The notes: a model not told the origin generated them from the letters alone. A stretch of DNA of 64,000 bases from Microbacterium sp. LWH7-1.2 (GCF_038397755.1 NZ_CP151637.1:1984001-2048000), one strand, 5' to 3'; counted from the stretch's first letter, positions 26,944-35,299 are shown. Numbers and translations: made by a program.

Positions 26944-27536
26944 CGGCGCACCTGCGTTCCCGAGATGGTGATGGTGAGAACGGATGCCGCTCCGCCGGCC
27001 GCTGCGGCAGGCGCGGCCTGCGGCAGGCCGACGCCGATGCAGAGCAGCTGCGACGCGCCGGGGGCGAGGGTGAGGCGCAGGTCCGACGCCGCGGCGGCGC
27101 CGACGCCGGTGGTCACCGCGGCGGCGATGCGGCCGGCGGCGCAGTCTGCGGCCGAAGCGGTCTGGCCGACGGTGACCGCCACCGAGCTCGTGAACGGCGT
27201 TGTCGCCGTCGAACTCGTCACCGGGTCGATCGTGAGAGCGAGCGGCGTGGTGCCGGTATTGCGCACCGTGGTGGCCGCGTAGATCGTGCGACCCGGGTAC
27301 AGGCCCGTGGCCGAGAGGTCGAGGGGCGTGGCGGTGACGCCGGATGACCCGGCCTGCAGCGTGACCGCCGCAGCCACGGGTGCCGCCGCCGTCCAGAGTG
27401 CGAAGGTGCCACCGCCGGCGAGGATGCCGAGCACGATCGCGCCCGCCGTGCCGAGTGCGCCGAGCAGCATGCGCCGCGGAGCCGCCGCACGGCGGGCGTC
27501 GCGCCGTGCGGCGTGGCGGCGGGTGCGGCGGCTCAT
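26940..27536 (-). CDS. Secreted protein of the SipW operon, short repeat-type signal
   Basis: The gene encodes 198 residues: very basic N-terminus (SRRTRRHAARRDARRAAAPRR), then MLLGALGTAGAIVLGILAGG and GTFALWTAAAPVAAAVTLQAG. The GTFALW motif right after the hydrophobic stretch is typical of alternate-type signal peptides cleaved by SipW. The mature part is a Ser/Thr/Ala-rich beta-domain (AATTVRNTGTTPLALTIDPV, ASDLRLTLAPGASQLLCIGV). Two Cys. ATGA overlap with the next gene. Confidence 0.75.
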   Translation of the reverse strand: MSRRTRRHAARRDARRAAAPRRMLLGALGTAGAIVLGILAGGGTFALWTAAAPVAAAVTLQAGSSGVTATPLDLSATGLYPGRTIYAATTVRNTGTTPLALTIDPVTSSTATTPFTSSVAVTVGQTASAADCAAGRIAAAVTTGVGAAAASDLRLTLAPGASQLLCIGVGLPQAAPAAAAGGAASVLTITISGTQVRR

Positions 27537-27610
27537 CGCGGTTCCTTCTCAGTGTCTGACGGACGTGGAACCGGAGACCCGCCTCTCGGGCAGAGACGGG
27601 CCCCCGGGGC

Positions 27611-28183
27611 TTACTTGGTGTTCTGCGTGAGGCTGACGGTGAGCTCGTCGAGCGTGACGGCACCGTTCATCGCCGCGTTGTTGCCGCCTACGACATCGCC
27701 GTACGGGAAGGCGATGGTGACGGTGACGGTGACGTCCTGGCTGACGACGTCGCCGGCCGGGGTGACGGTGAACGTGGGACCGGTGCCGGTGATGCCGGCA
27801 CCCGAGGCCGTGAGGACCGCCGAGTCGGTGAGGTAGCTCGCGAGGGCGATGTCGGCGGGCTCCGCCGGGTCGGCGGGCGCGATCGACGAGTCGGTCAGGG
27901 CGAGCGTCGCGCTCAGGCTGTCGCCCTCGGCGCCGACGTTCATCGTCTTCGTGTAGGTGAGCACGTCGCCCGGGACGATCGCGTAGTCCGCGATGTCGAT
28001 GGCAGAGCCGTTGGCGGTCCAGGTGCCGGCTTCCTGCGATGCCTCGACGACCAGGTTGCCCGCGACGATGGATGCGCCCTCGGCGGTCGCCGACGAGTTC
28101 CAGGTGGCGAAGGTGCCCGCGCCGCCGAGCAGCAGAACGACACCGGCGGTGGTGGCGATGGAGGCCTTGACGATCTTCTTCAT
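27611..28183 (-). CDS. TasA/CalY-like secreted protein, first gene of the SipW operon
   Basis: The gene encodes 190 residues starting MKKIVKASIATTAGVVLLLG, then GAGTFATWNSSATAEGASIV: the GTFATWN signature of alternate-type signal peptides found in TasA, CamelyA and related fibre-forming proteins. Body of alternating strands (DVLTYTKTMNVGAEGDSLSA, TFTVTPAGDVVSQDVTVTVT) without Cys, compatible with polymerisation. AAAGGA precedes ATG 28183. First gene of an operon with two more secreted proteins and SipW; role likely cell-surface fibres. The assignment to TasA rests on the signal sequence and context. Confidence 0.8.
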   Translation of the reverse strand: MKKIVKASIATTAGVVLLLGGAGTFATWNSSATAEGASIVAGNLVVEASQEAGTWTANGSAIDIADYAIVPGDVLTYTKTMNVGAEGDSLSATLALTDSSIAPADPAEPADIALASYLTDSAVLTASGAGITGTGPTFTVTPAGDVVSQDVTVTVTIAFPYGDVVGGNNAAMNGAVTLDELTVSLTQNTK

Positions 28184-28571
28184 GGGAGTGTCCTTTCGCG
28201 GGCGGCGCCCGCTTGTTCTGGTGAGGAGCGAAAGGTGCGGGTGGGCAGTCGGTGAGATTTCCGATCGCTCCTCGAGCACGACCCCAGTCTTCGGCCCGCA
28301 CCGCAAGGTGCCGCCGAGCAAACGTCAGCGGTACCGCAAGATCGCGCGAAGGATCGAGCGGACCACGGAGTGCTTCCACAAGAAGCGCAAGATCAGCGCA
28401 AGACTGCACTGAGACGAACGGCATCGGTGCTCCGTCACCGGAGGACGGACACGTCGCCCGATCCGGTCAGGACCCCGAATAGTGGTGAGACCCGCGGATC
28501 ATCGCGCGACGCCGGGCGGCGGGTTCCCAGCGGCACGCTCGTCGAGGTCGGCATCCGTCCCGCACGAGACC
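28184..28571. other. Intergenic region with CGCAAG repeats
   Basis: Promoter side of the SipW operon, downstream of the GH130 gene's stop. CGCAAG occurs at 28302, 28335, 28386 and 28397; the last two are 11 bp apart, and 28335 is followed 11 bp later by GCGAAG. Direct repeats one helical turn apart are a typical operator arrangement. No gene is seen. Confidence 0.4.
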
Positions 28572-29657
28572 TCAGGGCTCGACGCGCACGAGCTCCGCGA
28601 CACCGATCGACGAGTCGGCCATGCCGTAGAACACGAAATGCCGGTCGCCGATCTTCTCGATCGCGGTGGGGAAGACGACGTTGCTCAGCGTGCCGTGGAT
28701 CTCTTGCGGAGTCTCGGGCTCGAGAAGCGGCTCGGTCGTGCGTGCGATCACGCGCCGGGGGTCGTCGGCGTCGAGCAGGATCGCACCGACGGCGTAGCGC
28801 GAACCCGGGGCGAGCGAGAAGCCCGTGGGCAACTGACCGGCGACGCCGTGGTGCAGCAGCAGCCACCCCTCGGGCACGCGCAGCGGGGGCGGGCCGGCGC
28901 CGATCTTGGCGGACTCGAACTCCGCCACCGGACCGGCCACCGGGGCCGAGTCCTCGACGTAGGTGAGAGCGGTGAGGTCGCGCTTGGCGGCATCGAGGTC
29001 GATGTAGCCGATCCAGATCGATGCGCGCACGTCGTCGACGCCCGCGGGCGGGCGCACGCCCTCGCCGGGCCGCAGCCAGTCCAGGTCCCACATGGGTCGA
29101 TGCAGCAGCGCGAGCTTCGGCTCGCCGTCGGGGCCGGGCACCGGCTCGGGGAAGAAGACGATGTCCTTGTTCGTGTAGAGGTTGAGGTCGGTGTCGAGCT
29201 CGGGCTGATAGGCGAACCGCAGCGGGCCGAGGCGCTGCCACGAGATGGTGTCGTGCGACACGGCGAGCGCCGGCTTCGGGCCGAACGGTCCGAACGCGAT
29301 GTACGACATGACGTGGACGCCCAGCGGTTCGAGGAAGGTGATGCGCGGGTCCTCCACCCCGGCATTGCGTCGGCCGTACTCCCAGCCCTCGTCGGGTGCG
29401 AGCACCACGCCGAGCCGCTCGACGCCGACGGGCACGCCGTCCTCGATGACGACGCGCGCCCGGCCGATGCGCGAGACGTTCGCCAGGGCGACGATGCGCG
29501 GGTACAGGTACAGCTCGCCGTCGCTCCCCCACGCCGTGGCGGGGTTGAGCACGCCTTCCAGTTCGAGCGGGTCGCTCACATTCGCCGTCATGAGGGTTCC
29601 CACCCGCCGCAGCGCGTAGGGCACCCGCTGCGTGGTGACGGTGTCGGGTTCGGTCAT
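28572..29657 (-). CDS. Glycoside hydrolase family 130 (beta-mannoside phosphorylase-type)
   Basis: The gene encodes 361 residues from ATG 29657. Five-bladed propeller enzyme of GH130: phosphorolysis of beta-1,2 or beta-1,4 mannosides. Signatures: LNPATAW (about 38-44), YPRIVALAN, the catalytic Asp in GVEDPRITFL (D103 as proton donor), then LYTNKDIVFFPE and the C-terminal GTLSNVVFPTAIEK and YGMADSSIGVAEL with conserved histidine and Gly-rich turns. Cytoplasmic; no signal peptide. It stands alone; no transporter or mannose-metabolism genes are adjacent, so its substrate remains open. Confidence 0.88.
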   Translation of the reverse strand: MTEPDTVTTQRVPYALRRVGTLMTANVSDPLELEGVLNPATAWGSDGELYLYPRIVALANVSRIGRARVVIEDGVPVGVERLGVVLAPDEGWEYGRRNAGVEDPRITFLEPLGVHVMSYIAFGPFGPKPALAVSHDTISWQRLGPLRFAYQPELDTDLNLYTNKDIVFFPEPVPGPDGEPKLALLHRPMWDLDWLRPGEGVRPPAGVDDVRASIWIGYIDLDAAKRDLTALTYVEDSAPVAGPVAEFESAKIGAGPPPLRVPEGWLLLHHGVAGQLPTGFSLAPGSRYAVGAILLDADDPRRVIARTTEPLLEPETPQEIHGTLSNVVFPTAIEKIGDRHFVFYGMADSSIGVAELVRVEP

Positions 29658-30064
29658 TCGGACCCCCGTGGTCGTGTCGGTCCCTGCAGGGCGAGCGGCG
29701 CAGGACGAACGGATGCCTCCTTCCGCGGCCGCACCGCGGTTGAACAACAGGATCGCCCACCCCGCCGCAGCGCGCCAGAGCGACGTCGACCTCGCGCTCT
29801 GCGCACCCGCCGCGCCGCGGCATCCGTTCTCGTTCTGGACCCGGTCAGCCCATCGCGACCCAGCGCGCGGTCACGCCGCGGAACGTGCTCGCCTGCTGAG
29901 CCGCTGGGTCGCTCGATCGGTCGACAGGAACGCCACGCGACTCGGAGAACCGATCGGCGAGGCGCCGATGCACCGTGCGATGGCCGTCTCGCGGTCGGAG
30001 GAGGTCGTCGTCGCGAGCTTCGTGACCGACGGGAGCGCGGGACGGGATCGCCACGGGCTTGCGG
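29658..30064. other. Stretch without a convincing gene
   Basis: The 407 bp hold the upstream region of the GH130 gene and the 3' side of the DksA-like gene. Open frames here are low-complexity Arg-rich shadows. No hairpin or repeat stands out. Confidence 0.5.
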
Positions 30065-30379
30065 TTACGCGGCGTCAGCATGGCTCTGACATTCGATGCA
30101 GGCGGCGGCGTGCGGGAGGACCTCCAGCCGCGCGGGTGCGATCTGCCTTCCACACCGGGTGCACTGGCCGTAGGTGCCTCCGGCGATCCGGTTCAGCGCC
30201 GCGCTGATCTGCTCGATCGCGGCCCGGTGGGATGCTGCCGACTGGTATGCGACCGGGTCGACGCTCGGGAGGGCGAACGGCTCGAGCTCCTGGAGGACGG
30301 CCAGCCGTTCCTCGAGCTGCCGCTCAAGCTGGCGCTGCACGTCGGCGATGGTGCCGGAGTCGGGGGCTTCGATGGTCAT
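30065..30379 (-). CDS. DksA/TraR-type zinc-finger protein
   Basis: The gene encodes 104 residues from ATG 30379 (AAGGAG 6-11 nt upstream). Coiled-coil first half (QRQLERQLEERLAVLQELEP), then the four-Cys zinc finger CTRCGRQIAPARLEVLPHAAACIEC. In Actinobacteria such proteins modulate RNA polymerase through the secondary channel; residues at the coiled-coil tip needed for (p)ppGpp synergy cannot be judged from sequence. A leader of about 84 nt with a terminator-like hairpin (30404-30425) lies between the upstream small gene and this start. An in-frame ATG at 30463 would add a 28-residue extension. Confidence 0.85.
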   Translation of the reverse strand: MTIEAPDSGTIADVQRQLERQLEERLAVLQELEPFALPSVDPVAYQSAASHRAAIEQISAALNRIAGGTYGQCTRCGRQIAPARLEVLPHAAACIECQSHADAA

Positions 30380-30463
30380 GTCCTGCTCCTTGGGTACAAA
30401 AAAAGCGCCGCATGTGCGACGCGCTGGGTGTGTCCGGTTGGACCGATCGAGGAGATCGGTCAT
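30380..30463 (-). promoter_or_regulatory. Leader with possible attenuator of the DksA-like gene
   Basis: Reading leftward from ATG 30463: an 8-bp perfect hairpin (GACCGATC, loop, GATCGGTC; 30441-30461) contains the start codon of an in-frame leader ATG. It is followed by a hairpin with AGCGC/GCGCT outer stem (30404-30425) and then seven T residues (30404-30398), then AAGGAG and the gene's ATG 30379. A stem plus T-run upstream of the coding start is the layout of a transcription attenuator. The stop of the preceding gene (30463-30627) overlaps ATG 30463 (TGATG). Confidence 0.55.
30398..30425 (-). terminator. Terminator-like hairpin inside the leader
   Basis: Outer stem AGCGC (30404-30408) with GCGCT (30421-30425), inner GCA/TGC pairs, followed on the minus strand by a seven-T run (30404-30398). 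It is upstream of the gene rather than behind it. Confidence 0.7.
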
Positions 30464-30627
30464 CACGGGGGCGCGACGCGGCGGATGGGCTGCGGGAACA
30501 GTCCACCCGCGGTGCTCCGCCGGGGCGGCAGCACTTCGTGGCGGGCGCCGGCGATTTCGACCACGGACGTCACCACGGAGGCGTCGGTGAGACGCTCCAT
30601 GCGGTGGGGACGGGCCATCGTGGTCAT
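30463..30627 (-). CDS. Small protein upstream of the DksA-like gene
   Basis: The gene encodes 54 residues, minus strand from ATG 30627: MTTMARPHRMERLTDASVVT, SVVEIAGARHEVLPPRRSTA, GGLFPQPIRRVAPP. A promoter with TTGCCT (30657-30662) and TATGGT (30635-30640), 16 bp apart, puts the -10 box 7 nt from the ATG, as in leaderless transcription. The TGA stop overlaps the next possible start (TGATG). Real coding seems likely from the overlap and promoter, but the family is unknown. Confidence 0.5.
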   Translation of the reverse strand: MTTMARPHRMERLTDASVVTSVVEIAGARHEVLPPRRSTAGGLFPQPIRRVAPP

Positions 30628-30634
30628 GGCCATC

Positions 30635-30662
30635 ACCATAGCCCGGTTCCAGAAAAAGGCAA
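30635..30662 (-). promoter_or_regulatory. Promoter for the small protein and DksA-like gene
   Basis: Minus-strand -35 TTGCCT (30657-30662), 16-bp spacer, -10 TATGGT (30635-30640); the start codon lies 7 nt from the -10 box. Confidence 0.6.
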
Positions 30663-30696
30663 GTCAGCGGTTTTTTCGTGGCGGGGGTGCAGCGAA

Positions 30697-30724
30697 TTGA
30701 CTTTCCCGGGAAGCCGACTATGGT
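30697..30724 (+). promoter_or_regulatory. Promoter for the small basic protein gene
   Basis: -35 TTGACT (30697-30702), 16-bp spacer, -10 TATGGT (30719-30724). Divergent from the minus-strand promoter at 30635-30662 with about 35 bp between -35 boxes, so the two may be co-regulated. Confidence 0.6.
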
Positions 30725-30764
30725 CATGGGTTCACCCGCCAGCCAACAGGGGAAGCGAGTCGTC

Positions 30765-30899
30765 ATGTCAGGCAGATCACCGCGAGCACGCGACACCAAG
30801 AAGGTCGCTCAGTCATCGATCAAGCAGAAGCGCGCGGAGAAGCGCGCGAGCGCGGAGTCACGGGCGTTCATCAAGCCACGCAAGGGCGCGTCCGGTTGA
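30765..30899 (+). CDS. Small basic protein
   Basis: The gene encodes 44 residues: MSGRSPRARDTKKVAQSSIK, QKRAEKRASAESRAFIKPRK, GASG. Strongly basic with no hydrophobic segment; such short Lys/Arg-rich proteins are common in Microbacteriaceae and may bind nucleic acids. ATG 30765 is chosen over upstream in-frame codons because the family starts MSGRSPRAR. It lies behind a good promoter (30697-30724) and is divergent from the DksA-like locus. Confidence 0.65.
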   Translation: MSGRSPRARDTKKVAQSSIKQKRAEKRASAESRAFIKPRKGASG

Positions 30900-31064
30900 C
30901 GAACGGCGCGGGCTCCTCGCCACGAGGGGCCCGCGACATCCTTCGATCACTCCGCGGGGCACCGCCGCGGTGCACCACCGCGAGGCGTCGCCCGCGGCGA
31001 CCTTCCGCCGTACAATCGGCGCAGGCGCAACGGAGCGCCAACTCTCGCGTGGGAAGTGACGTCC

Positions 31065-31922
31065 ATGTCGACGACGGGGCGAACGATCGCGGTCCTCGGT
31101 GCCACGGGCCGCCAAGGCGGTCAGGTCGCGCGTCATCTGCTCGACGGTGGATGGAAAGTCCGCGCGCTCACCCGCAGCCCGGATGCCGCCGAGGCGGCTG
31201 AGCTGAGGCGCCTCGGCGCTGACGTCGTGCGCGCCGACCTCGAGGATCCGGCGTCGCTCGACGCGGCTTTCGCCGGCGCGTACGGCGTCTACAGCGTGCA
31301 GCTGCCGAAGTCCGGGTCCATCGAGGTCGAGCTCGGCCAGGGCCGCAACGTCGGCAGCGCGGCGGCGGGTGCCGGCGTCCAGCACGTCGTGTACGGGTCA
31401 GCGGGATTGGATGATCAGAAGCGGGGCATCGAGCAGTGGGATGCCAAGATCGAGATCGCCGAAGGGTTCAGACGGCTCGGCCTTCCGCTGACCGTCCTGC
31501 GACCGATGGCGTTCATGGAGCTCATGACCGACGCGGCCTACTTTCCGCAGAGTTCGACCTGGTACACGATGCCGAAGCTCTTGGGAGACGACTATCGCGT
31601 CGCCTGGATCAGCGTCCGTGACCTCGGGGCCATTGCTGCCAAAGCCTTCGCCGATCCGCAGCGCTTCATCGGGCGGGACCTGAACCTCGTTGCGGACTCC
31701 ACGTCGATCTCGGAGTGCAGAGAGATCTACCGAGAGGTCCGCGGCCGCAAGCCGGCCCGCTTCCCCATGCCGTTGTTCCTGTTCCGCCGATTCGTCGGCG
31801 ACGACCTCATCAACATGTGGCGCTGGCTGCACGACAACCCGGTGAATGCCGATCCCGCCGAGACACGCGAGATCCTGCCTGAGGCGATGGATGTGCGTGC
31901 CTGGCTGAGCAGCACGAGCTGA
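31065..31922 (+). CDS. NmrA-family NAD(P)-binding protein
   Basis: The gene encodes 285 residues from ATG 31065 (GGGAAG upstream). N-terminal Rossmann motif TIAVLGATGRQGGQVARHLL, then LEDPASLDAAFAGAYGVYSV, and an NmrA/HSCARG-like C-terminal part (QWDAKIEIAEGFRRLGLPLT; LRPMAFMELMTDAAYF; ISVRDLGAIAAKAF). It lacks the SDR active-site Tyr-x-x-x-Lys, as expected for NmrA-type redox sensors that bind NADP without catalysis. Target unknown. It is convergent with the monooxygenase gene. Confidence 0.88.
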   Translation: MSTTGRTIAVLGATGRQGGQVARHLLDGGWKVRALTRSPDAAEAAELRRLGADVVRADLEDPASLDAAFAGAYGVYSVQLPKSGSIEVELGQGRNVGSAAAGAGVQHVVYGSAGLDDQKRGIEQWDAKIEIAEGFRRLGLPLTVLRPMAFMELMTDAAYFPQSSTWYTMPKLLGDDYRVAWISVRDLGAIAAKAFADPQRFIGRDLNLVADSTSISECREIYREVRGRKPARFPMPLFLFRRFVGDDLINMWRWLHDNPVNADPAETREILPEAMDVRAWLSSTS

Positions 31923-31939
31923 GGAGGCGCGACCAGCAC

Positions 31940-32266
31940 TCAGAGCGCGGCGGCGGGTCCGAGCTCGACGAGGAGCGGAGTCATCGTCGTCCACGTCGTC
32001 GGTGTGTCGACGAACGGAGCGACCCGACGGTCCAGCTCGGCGAGCGCCGGCGTCTCGTTGTGGCGGTCGAGATGCGCACGCGAGGCCCACTTCTCGATCA
32101 GCACGATCGTCCCGTCTTCGGCGTCGTGGATGGCATACAGAAGGCAGCCCTCCTCGCGATGCACCTCAGGAAGGTAATCGTGCAGCGCCTCGATGAGTTC
32201 GCCCTTCGCCTCCGGGCGCGGTGTGAACACTGTGACGACCACCACGGCCTCCGTGTCTTCGGCCAT
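31940..32266 (-). CDS. Antibiotic biosynthesis monooxygenase (quinol monooxygenase-like)
   Basis: The gene encodes 108 residues, a single ABM-fold ferredoxin-like domain: VVVVTVFTPRPEAKGELIEAL, then LPEVHREEGCLLYAIHDAED and VLIEKWASRAHLDRHNETPA, with the invariant EGC, EKW and HxxH features of YgiN-type cofactor-free monooxygenases that act on quinols. Cytoplasmic, likely dimeric. It lies 9 bp downstream of the VWA gene's region on the same strand, possibly in the same transcript. Confidence 0.88.
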   Translation of the reverse strand: MAEDTEAVVVVTVFTPRPEAKGELIEALHDYLPEVHREEGCLLYAIHDAEDGTIVLIEKWASRAHLDRHNETPALAELDRRVAPFVDTPTTWTTMTPLLVELGPAAAL

Positions 32267-32275
32267 GTTCCCTCC

Positions 32276-34318
32276 TCACCACCACCACGATCGCCCGTGG
32301 AGCATGTCGCCGAAATCCTCCGGCGTCCCACGCCCGGTGTGCCGCGCGCCGAGGTAGCTGTCGACCACCGCGCGCCCGAGGTCGTCCAGCTCCGGCGCCA
32401 CCACGTGCCCGCCCGCGCGCCGCGCGAGCGCGTCGATGAACCGGGCCAGACCCGGATCCTCCCCCAGGCGGAAGAACGTCGTCTGCGCGCCGAGCCGCTG
32501 CACGTTGTCGAGCTCGCGCACCGTCACCGCGACCGTCCGCGGGTCCGGCGGATACGAGAAGAACACGCTCCCGTCGGGGCGCAGGTGCGACGTCGGCTCG
32601 CCATCCGTCACGATCAGCAGCACCGGCTGCGCCGCCGGGTTCTTGCGGAAGTGCCGCTGCGCGAGCAACAGGGCGTGCTGCAGGTTCGTGCCCTTGTCCC
32701 ACACGGCATCCTTCGCGGTGAGCTGCTCGATGTCGATCACCTCGGCGTGACGGGCGAACGCGATCAGCTGCAGCTTGTCGCCACGGAACCGCGTCGAGAT
32801 CAGGTGATGCAGGGCCAGCGCCGTGCGCTTCATCGGCACCCAGCGGCCGTCCATCGCCATCGAGAAGGACGTGTCCACGAGCAGTGCGACCGCGGCCTGC
32901 GTGCGCTCCTCGGTCTCGACGACCTCGACATCGCGCGTGTCGAGCCGCACCCCGCCCGACACCTCTCCCCCGTCGAGCACCGTCCGTAGCACCGCGTTCG
33001 ACACCGTGCGCGGGATGTCCCACGGCTCGGTGTCGCCGAAGGCCCACTCGCGCGTCGAACCCGTGCGGTCGCCGGCGGCCCCCACATTCCGCGTCTCACG
33101 GCGACCCGTGCGACCCGACTGCCGCGTCGCGATGTCGCGCAGCAGCGCACGCCCCAGCTGCCGCATGGCCCGCGGGGTCAGCCTGAGCTGTCCGTCGGAC
33201 GCGCGCTGCAGCATCCCGGTATCCCTCAGCTCCTGCTCCAGCTCGCGCAGCGTGCGGGCGTTGACGGCGGCGTCCTCGCCGATGAGCCGCTCGAGCGCGT
33301 CGAGATCGATGTCGTCCATGCGCGCGCCCGGGTACATCTGGCCGAGCTGATCGGTCAGCGAATCGAGATCGGAGAGGTCCTGCATGATGCCGGTCGCCTC
33401 GCCGAGACCCGTCGGCTGATCGCCGGAGAAGGATGCCGAACCCGACCAGTCCTCGCCGGGCCGGAGCGAACGCAGATTGTCGTCGAGACGCGAGAGCGAC
33501 TGCATGAGGTCGGGCGAGCCGAACGCCTGCTCGGCGAGGCTGAGCAGCTCGTCGCGCTGCTCAGGGGTCATGGAGTTGAGCATCCGCTGCGCCGCGGCGG
33601 AGCGCTCGGAGAGCGTGTCGAGGAGCTCGTCGAGGTTCTGCGGATTCTCGGGGAACTGATTCCCGTGCTTGCGCATGAACTCGTCGAAGTCCTCCTGCGT
33701 GTCTTCGCCGAGCCGGCGCTTCTCGAGCAGGTCGTTGAGATCGTTGAGCATGTCGCGGATCGCCTGGCGATCAGCATCCGTCGCGTTCTCGAGCGCGTTC
33801 TTCATGCCGGCGAAGCGCTGATCCAGCAGCTCGCGGCCGAGCAGCTCGCGGATGCGGTCGTAGTCGGCACGCGCGGTCGGGCTCTGCCACTCGTAGTCGG
33901 CGAGGTCGTTGACGGCCGCCGCGGTGCTGGTGGGGAGGCTCTCGAGCCGCATCTCTGAGAAGGCGCGGACGTCGTCGTCGAGATCGACGTCGCGGACGAG
34001 GTGCTTTCGCTCTTCGAGGACGGCGTGGTCGAGGAGGCGGCGGACCTCTTCGAGCGTGCCGTCGAGGCGGTGGCGCTGGGTGAGCTGGGTCCGGCGCTCG
34101 CGGACGCGGCGAGCGAGTTCGTCGAGGCCGGCGCGGTTCTGGTCGCCGCGGCGGAGGTATTCGCGCATGGCGCGCTCGGCGGAGGTTCCTTCCATGACCT
34201 CGCGGCCGATCGCCTCGAGCGCCGACTGGATGGGGACGGGAGGCGCAAGGGGGTCGCCGCCGGCGTAGCGGCCGTAGCGGGAGGTGTGCGCAGGGGTGCG
34301 GTGGAAGGAGCGCGGCAT
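32276..34318 (-). CDS. VWA-domain protein, partner of the AAA+ ATPase
   Basis: The gene encodes 680 residues. A long helical N-terminal and middle region (residues 1-430, with repeated Leu/Asp-rich helices and the SxxMxSMTPEQRDELLSLA type motif) is followed by a VWA domain from about 475 with MIDAS motif DTSFS at 482-486, a second-shell Thr and DGEPTSHLR. Such proteins pair with MoxR/ChlI-like AAA+ ATPases (here at 35300-36688) and act as metal-chelatase-like or protein-remodelling complexes in the cytoplasm. The two genes point the same way but are separated by a 1-kb repeat array (34356-35250). Confidence 0.9.
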   Translation of the reverse strand: MPRSFHRTPAHTSRYGRYAGGDPLAPPVPIQSALEAIGREVMEGTSAERAMREYLRRGDQNRAGLDELARRVRERRTQLTQRHRLDGTLEEVRRLLDHAVLEERKHLVRDVDLDDDVRAFSEMRLESLPTSTAAAVNDLADYEWQSPTARADYDRIRELLGRELLDQRFAGMKNALENATDADRQAIRDMLNDLNDLLEKRRLGEDTQEDFDEFMRKHGNQFPENPQNLDELLDTLSERSAAAQRMLNSMTPEQRDELLSLAEQAFGSPDLMQSLSRLDDNLRSLRPGEDWSGSASFSGDQPTGLGEATGIMQDLSDLDSLTDQLGQMYPGARMDDIDLDALERLIGEDAAVNARTLRELEQELRDTGMLQRASDGQLRLTPRAMRQLGRALLRDIATRQSGRTGRRETRNVGAAGDRTGSTREWAFGDTEPWDIPRTVSNAVLRTVLDGGEVSGGVRLDTRDVEVVETEERTQAAVALLVDTSFSMAMDGRWVPMKRTALALHHLISTRFRGDKLQLIAFARHAEVIDIEQLTAKDAVWDKGTNLQHALLLAQRHFRKNPAAQPVLLIVTDGEPTSHLRPDGSVFFSYPPDPRTVAVTVRELDNVQRLGAQTTFFRLGEDPGLARFIDALARRAGGHVVAPELDDLGRAVVDSYLGARHTGRGTPEDFGDMLHGRSWWW

Positions 34319-34355
34319 TACGAATGCCTCGGGGAGGGGTTGCGACCGCGTTCGG

Positions 34356-35250
34356 GGCGTTTCGACTCGCTCCGCTCGCTCAACGAGCGAGTCCCCGGCG
34401 AGAGGGACTCCGGCCCCCGGTCGTTGAGCGGAGGGCGCTCTAGCGCCCGAAGTCGAAACGCCTCGAGAATGCGCTCCGCGCCGGATCCGGGGCGTTTCGA
34501 CTCGCTCCGCTCGCTCAACGAGCGAATCCCCGGCGAGAAGGACTCCGACCCCCGGTCGTTGAGCGGAGGGCGCCCCAGCGCCCGAAGTCGAAACGCCTCA
34601 AGAATGCGCTCCGCGCCGGATCCGGGGCGTTTCGACTCGCTCCGCTCGCTCAACGAGCGAATCCCCGGCGAGAAGGACTCCGACCCCCGGTCGTTGAGCG
34701 GAGGGCGCCCCAGCGCCCGAAGCCGAAACGCCTCAAGAATGCGCTCCGCGCCGGATCCGGGGCGTTTCGACTCGCTCCGCTCGCTCAACGAGCGAATCCC
34801 CGGCGAGAAGGACTCCGACCCCCGGTCGTTGAGCGGAGGGCGCCCCAGCGCCCGAAGCCGAAACGCCTCAAGAATGCGCTCCGCGCCGGGTCCGGGGCGT
34901 TTCGACTCGCTGCGCTCGCTCAACGAGCGAGTCCCCGGCGAGAGGGACTCCGACCCCCGGTCGTTGAGCGGAGGGCGCCCCAGCGCCCGAAGCCGAAACG
35001 CCTCAAGAATGCGCTCCGCGCCGGGTCCGGGGCGTTTCGACTCGCTCCGCTCGCTCAACGAGCGAGTCCCCGGCGAGAGGGACTCCGACCCCCGGTCGTT
35101 GAGCGGAGGGCGCTCTAGCGCCCGAAGTCGAAACGCCTCGAGAATGCGCTCTGCGCCGGGTCCGGGGCGTTTCGACTCGCTCCGCTCGCTCAACGACCGA
35201 GAAAGGGCGGGGCGTTTCGACTCGCTCCGCTCGCTCAACGAGCGGGAATA
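34356..35250. repeat. Tandem array of 135-bp palindrome-bearing repeats
   Basis: The word GGCGTTTCGACTCGCT starts at 34356, 34491, 34626, 34761, 34896, 35031 and 35166, exactly 135 bp apart, with a truncated copy at 35211. Each unit contains TTTCGACT...CTCAACGA near one end and CGTTGAGCGGAGGGCG...AGTCGAAA near the other, so one unit can fold back on itself. Units differ at a few positions: outer copies carry AGTCCC, GAGAGGGAC and GGGCGCTCTAGCGCCC, inner ones AATCCC, GAGAAGGAC and CGCCCCAGCGCC. The period is a multiple of three and both strands stay open over the whole array, but composition marks this as non-coding. Confidence 0.9.
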
Positions 35251-35299
35251 GGCGGGGCGGGGCGGGTCGACTTGCTCGTCCGGCGGGCGGGAGGTGACG

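Noticed and set aside
34356..35250. CRISPR array
   Set aside because: Units are 135 bp and near-identical along their whole length with no unique spacers, and no cas genes are near. The same reasoning applies to the 75-bp array.
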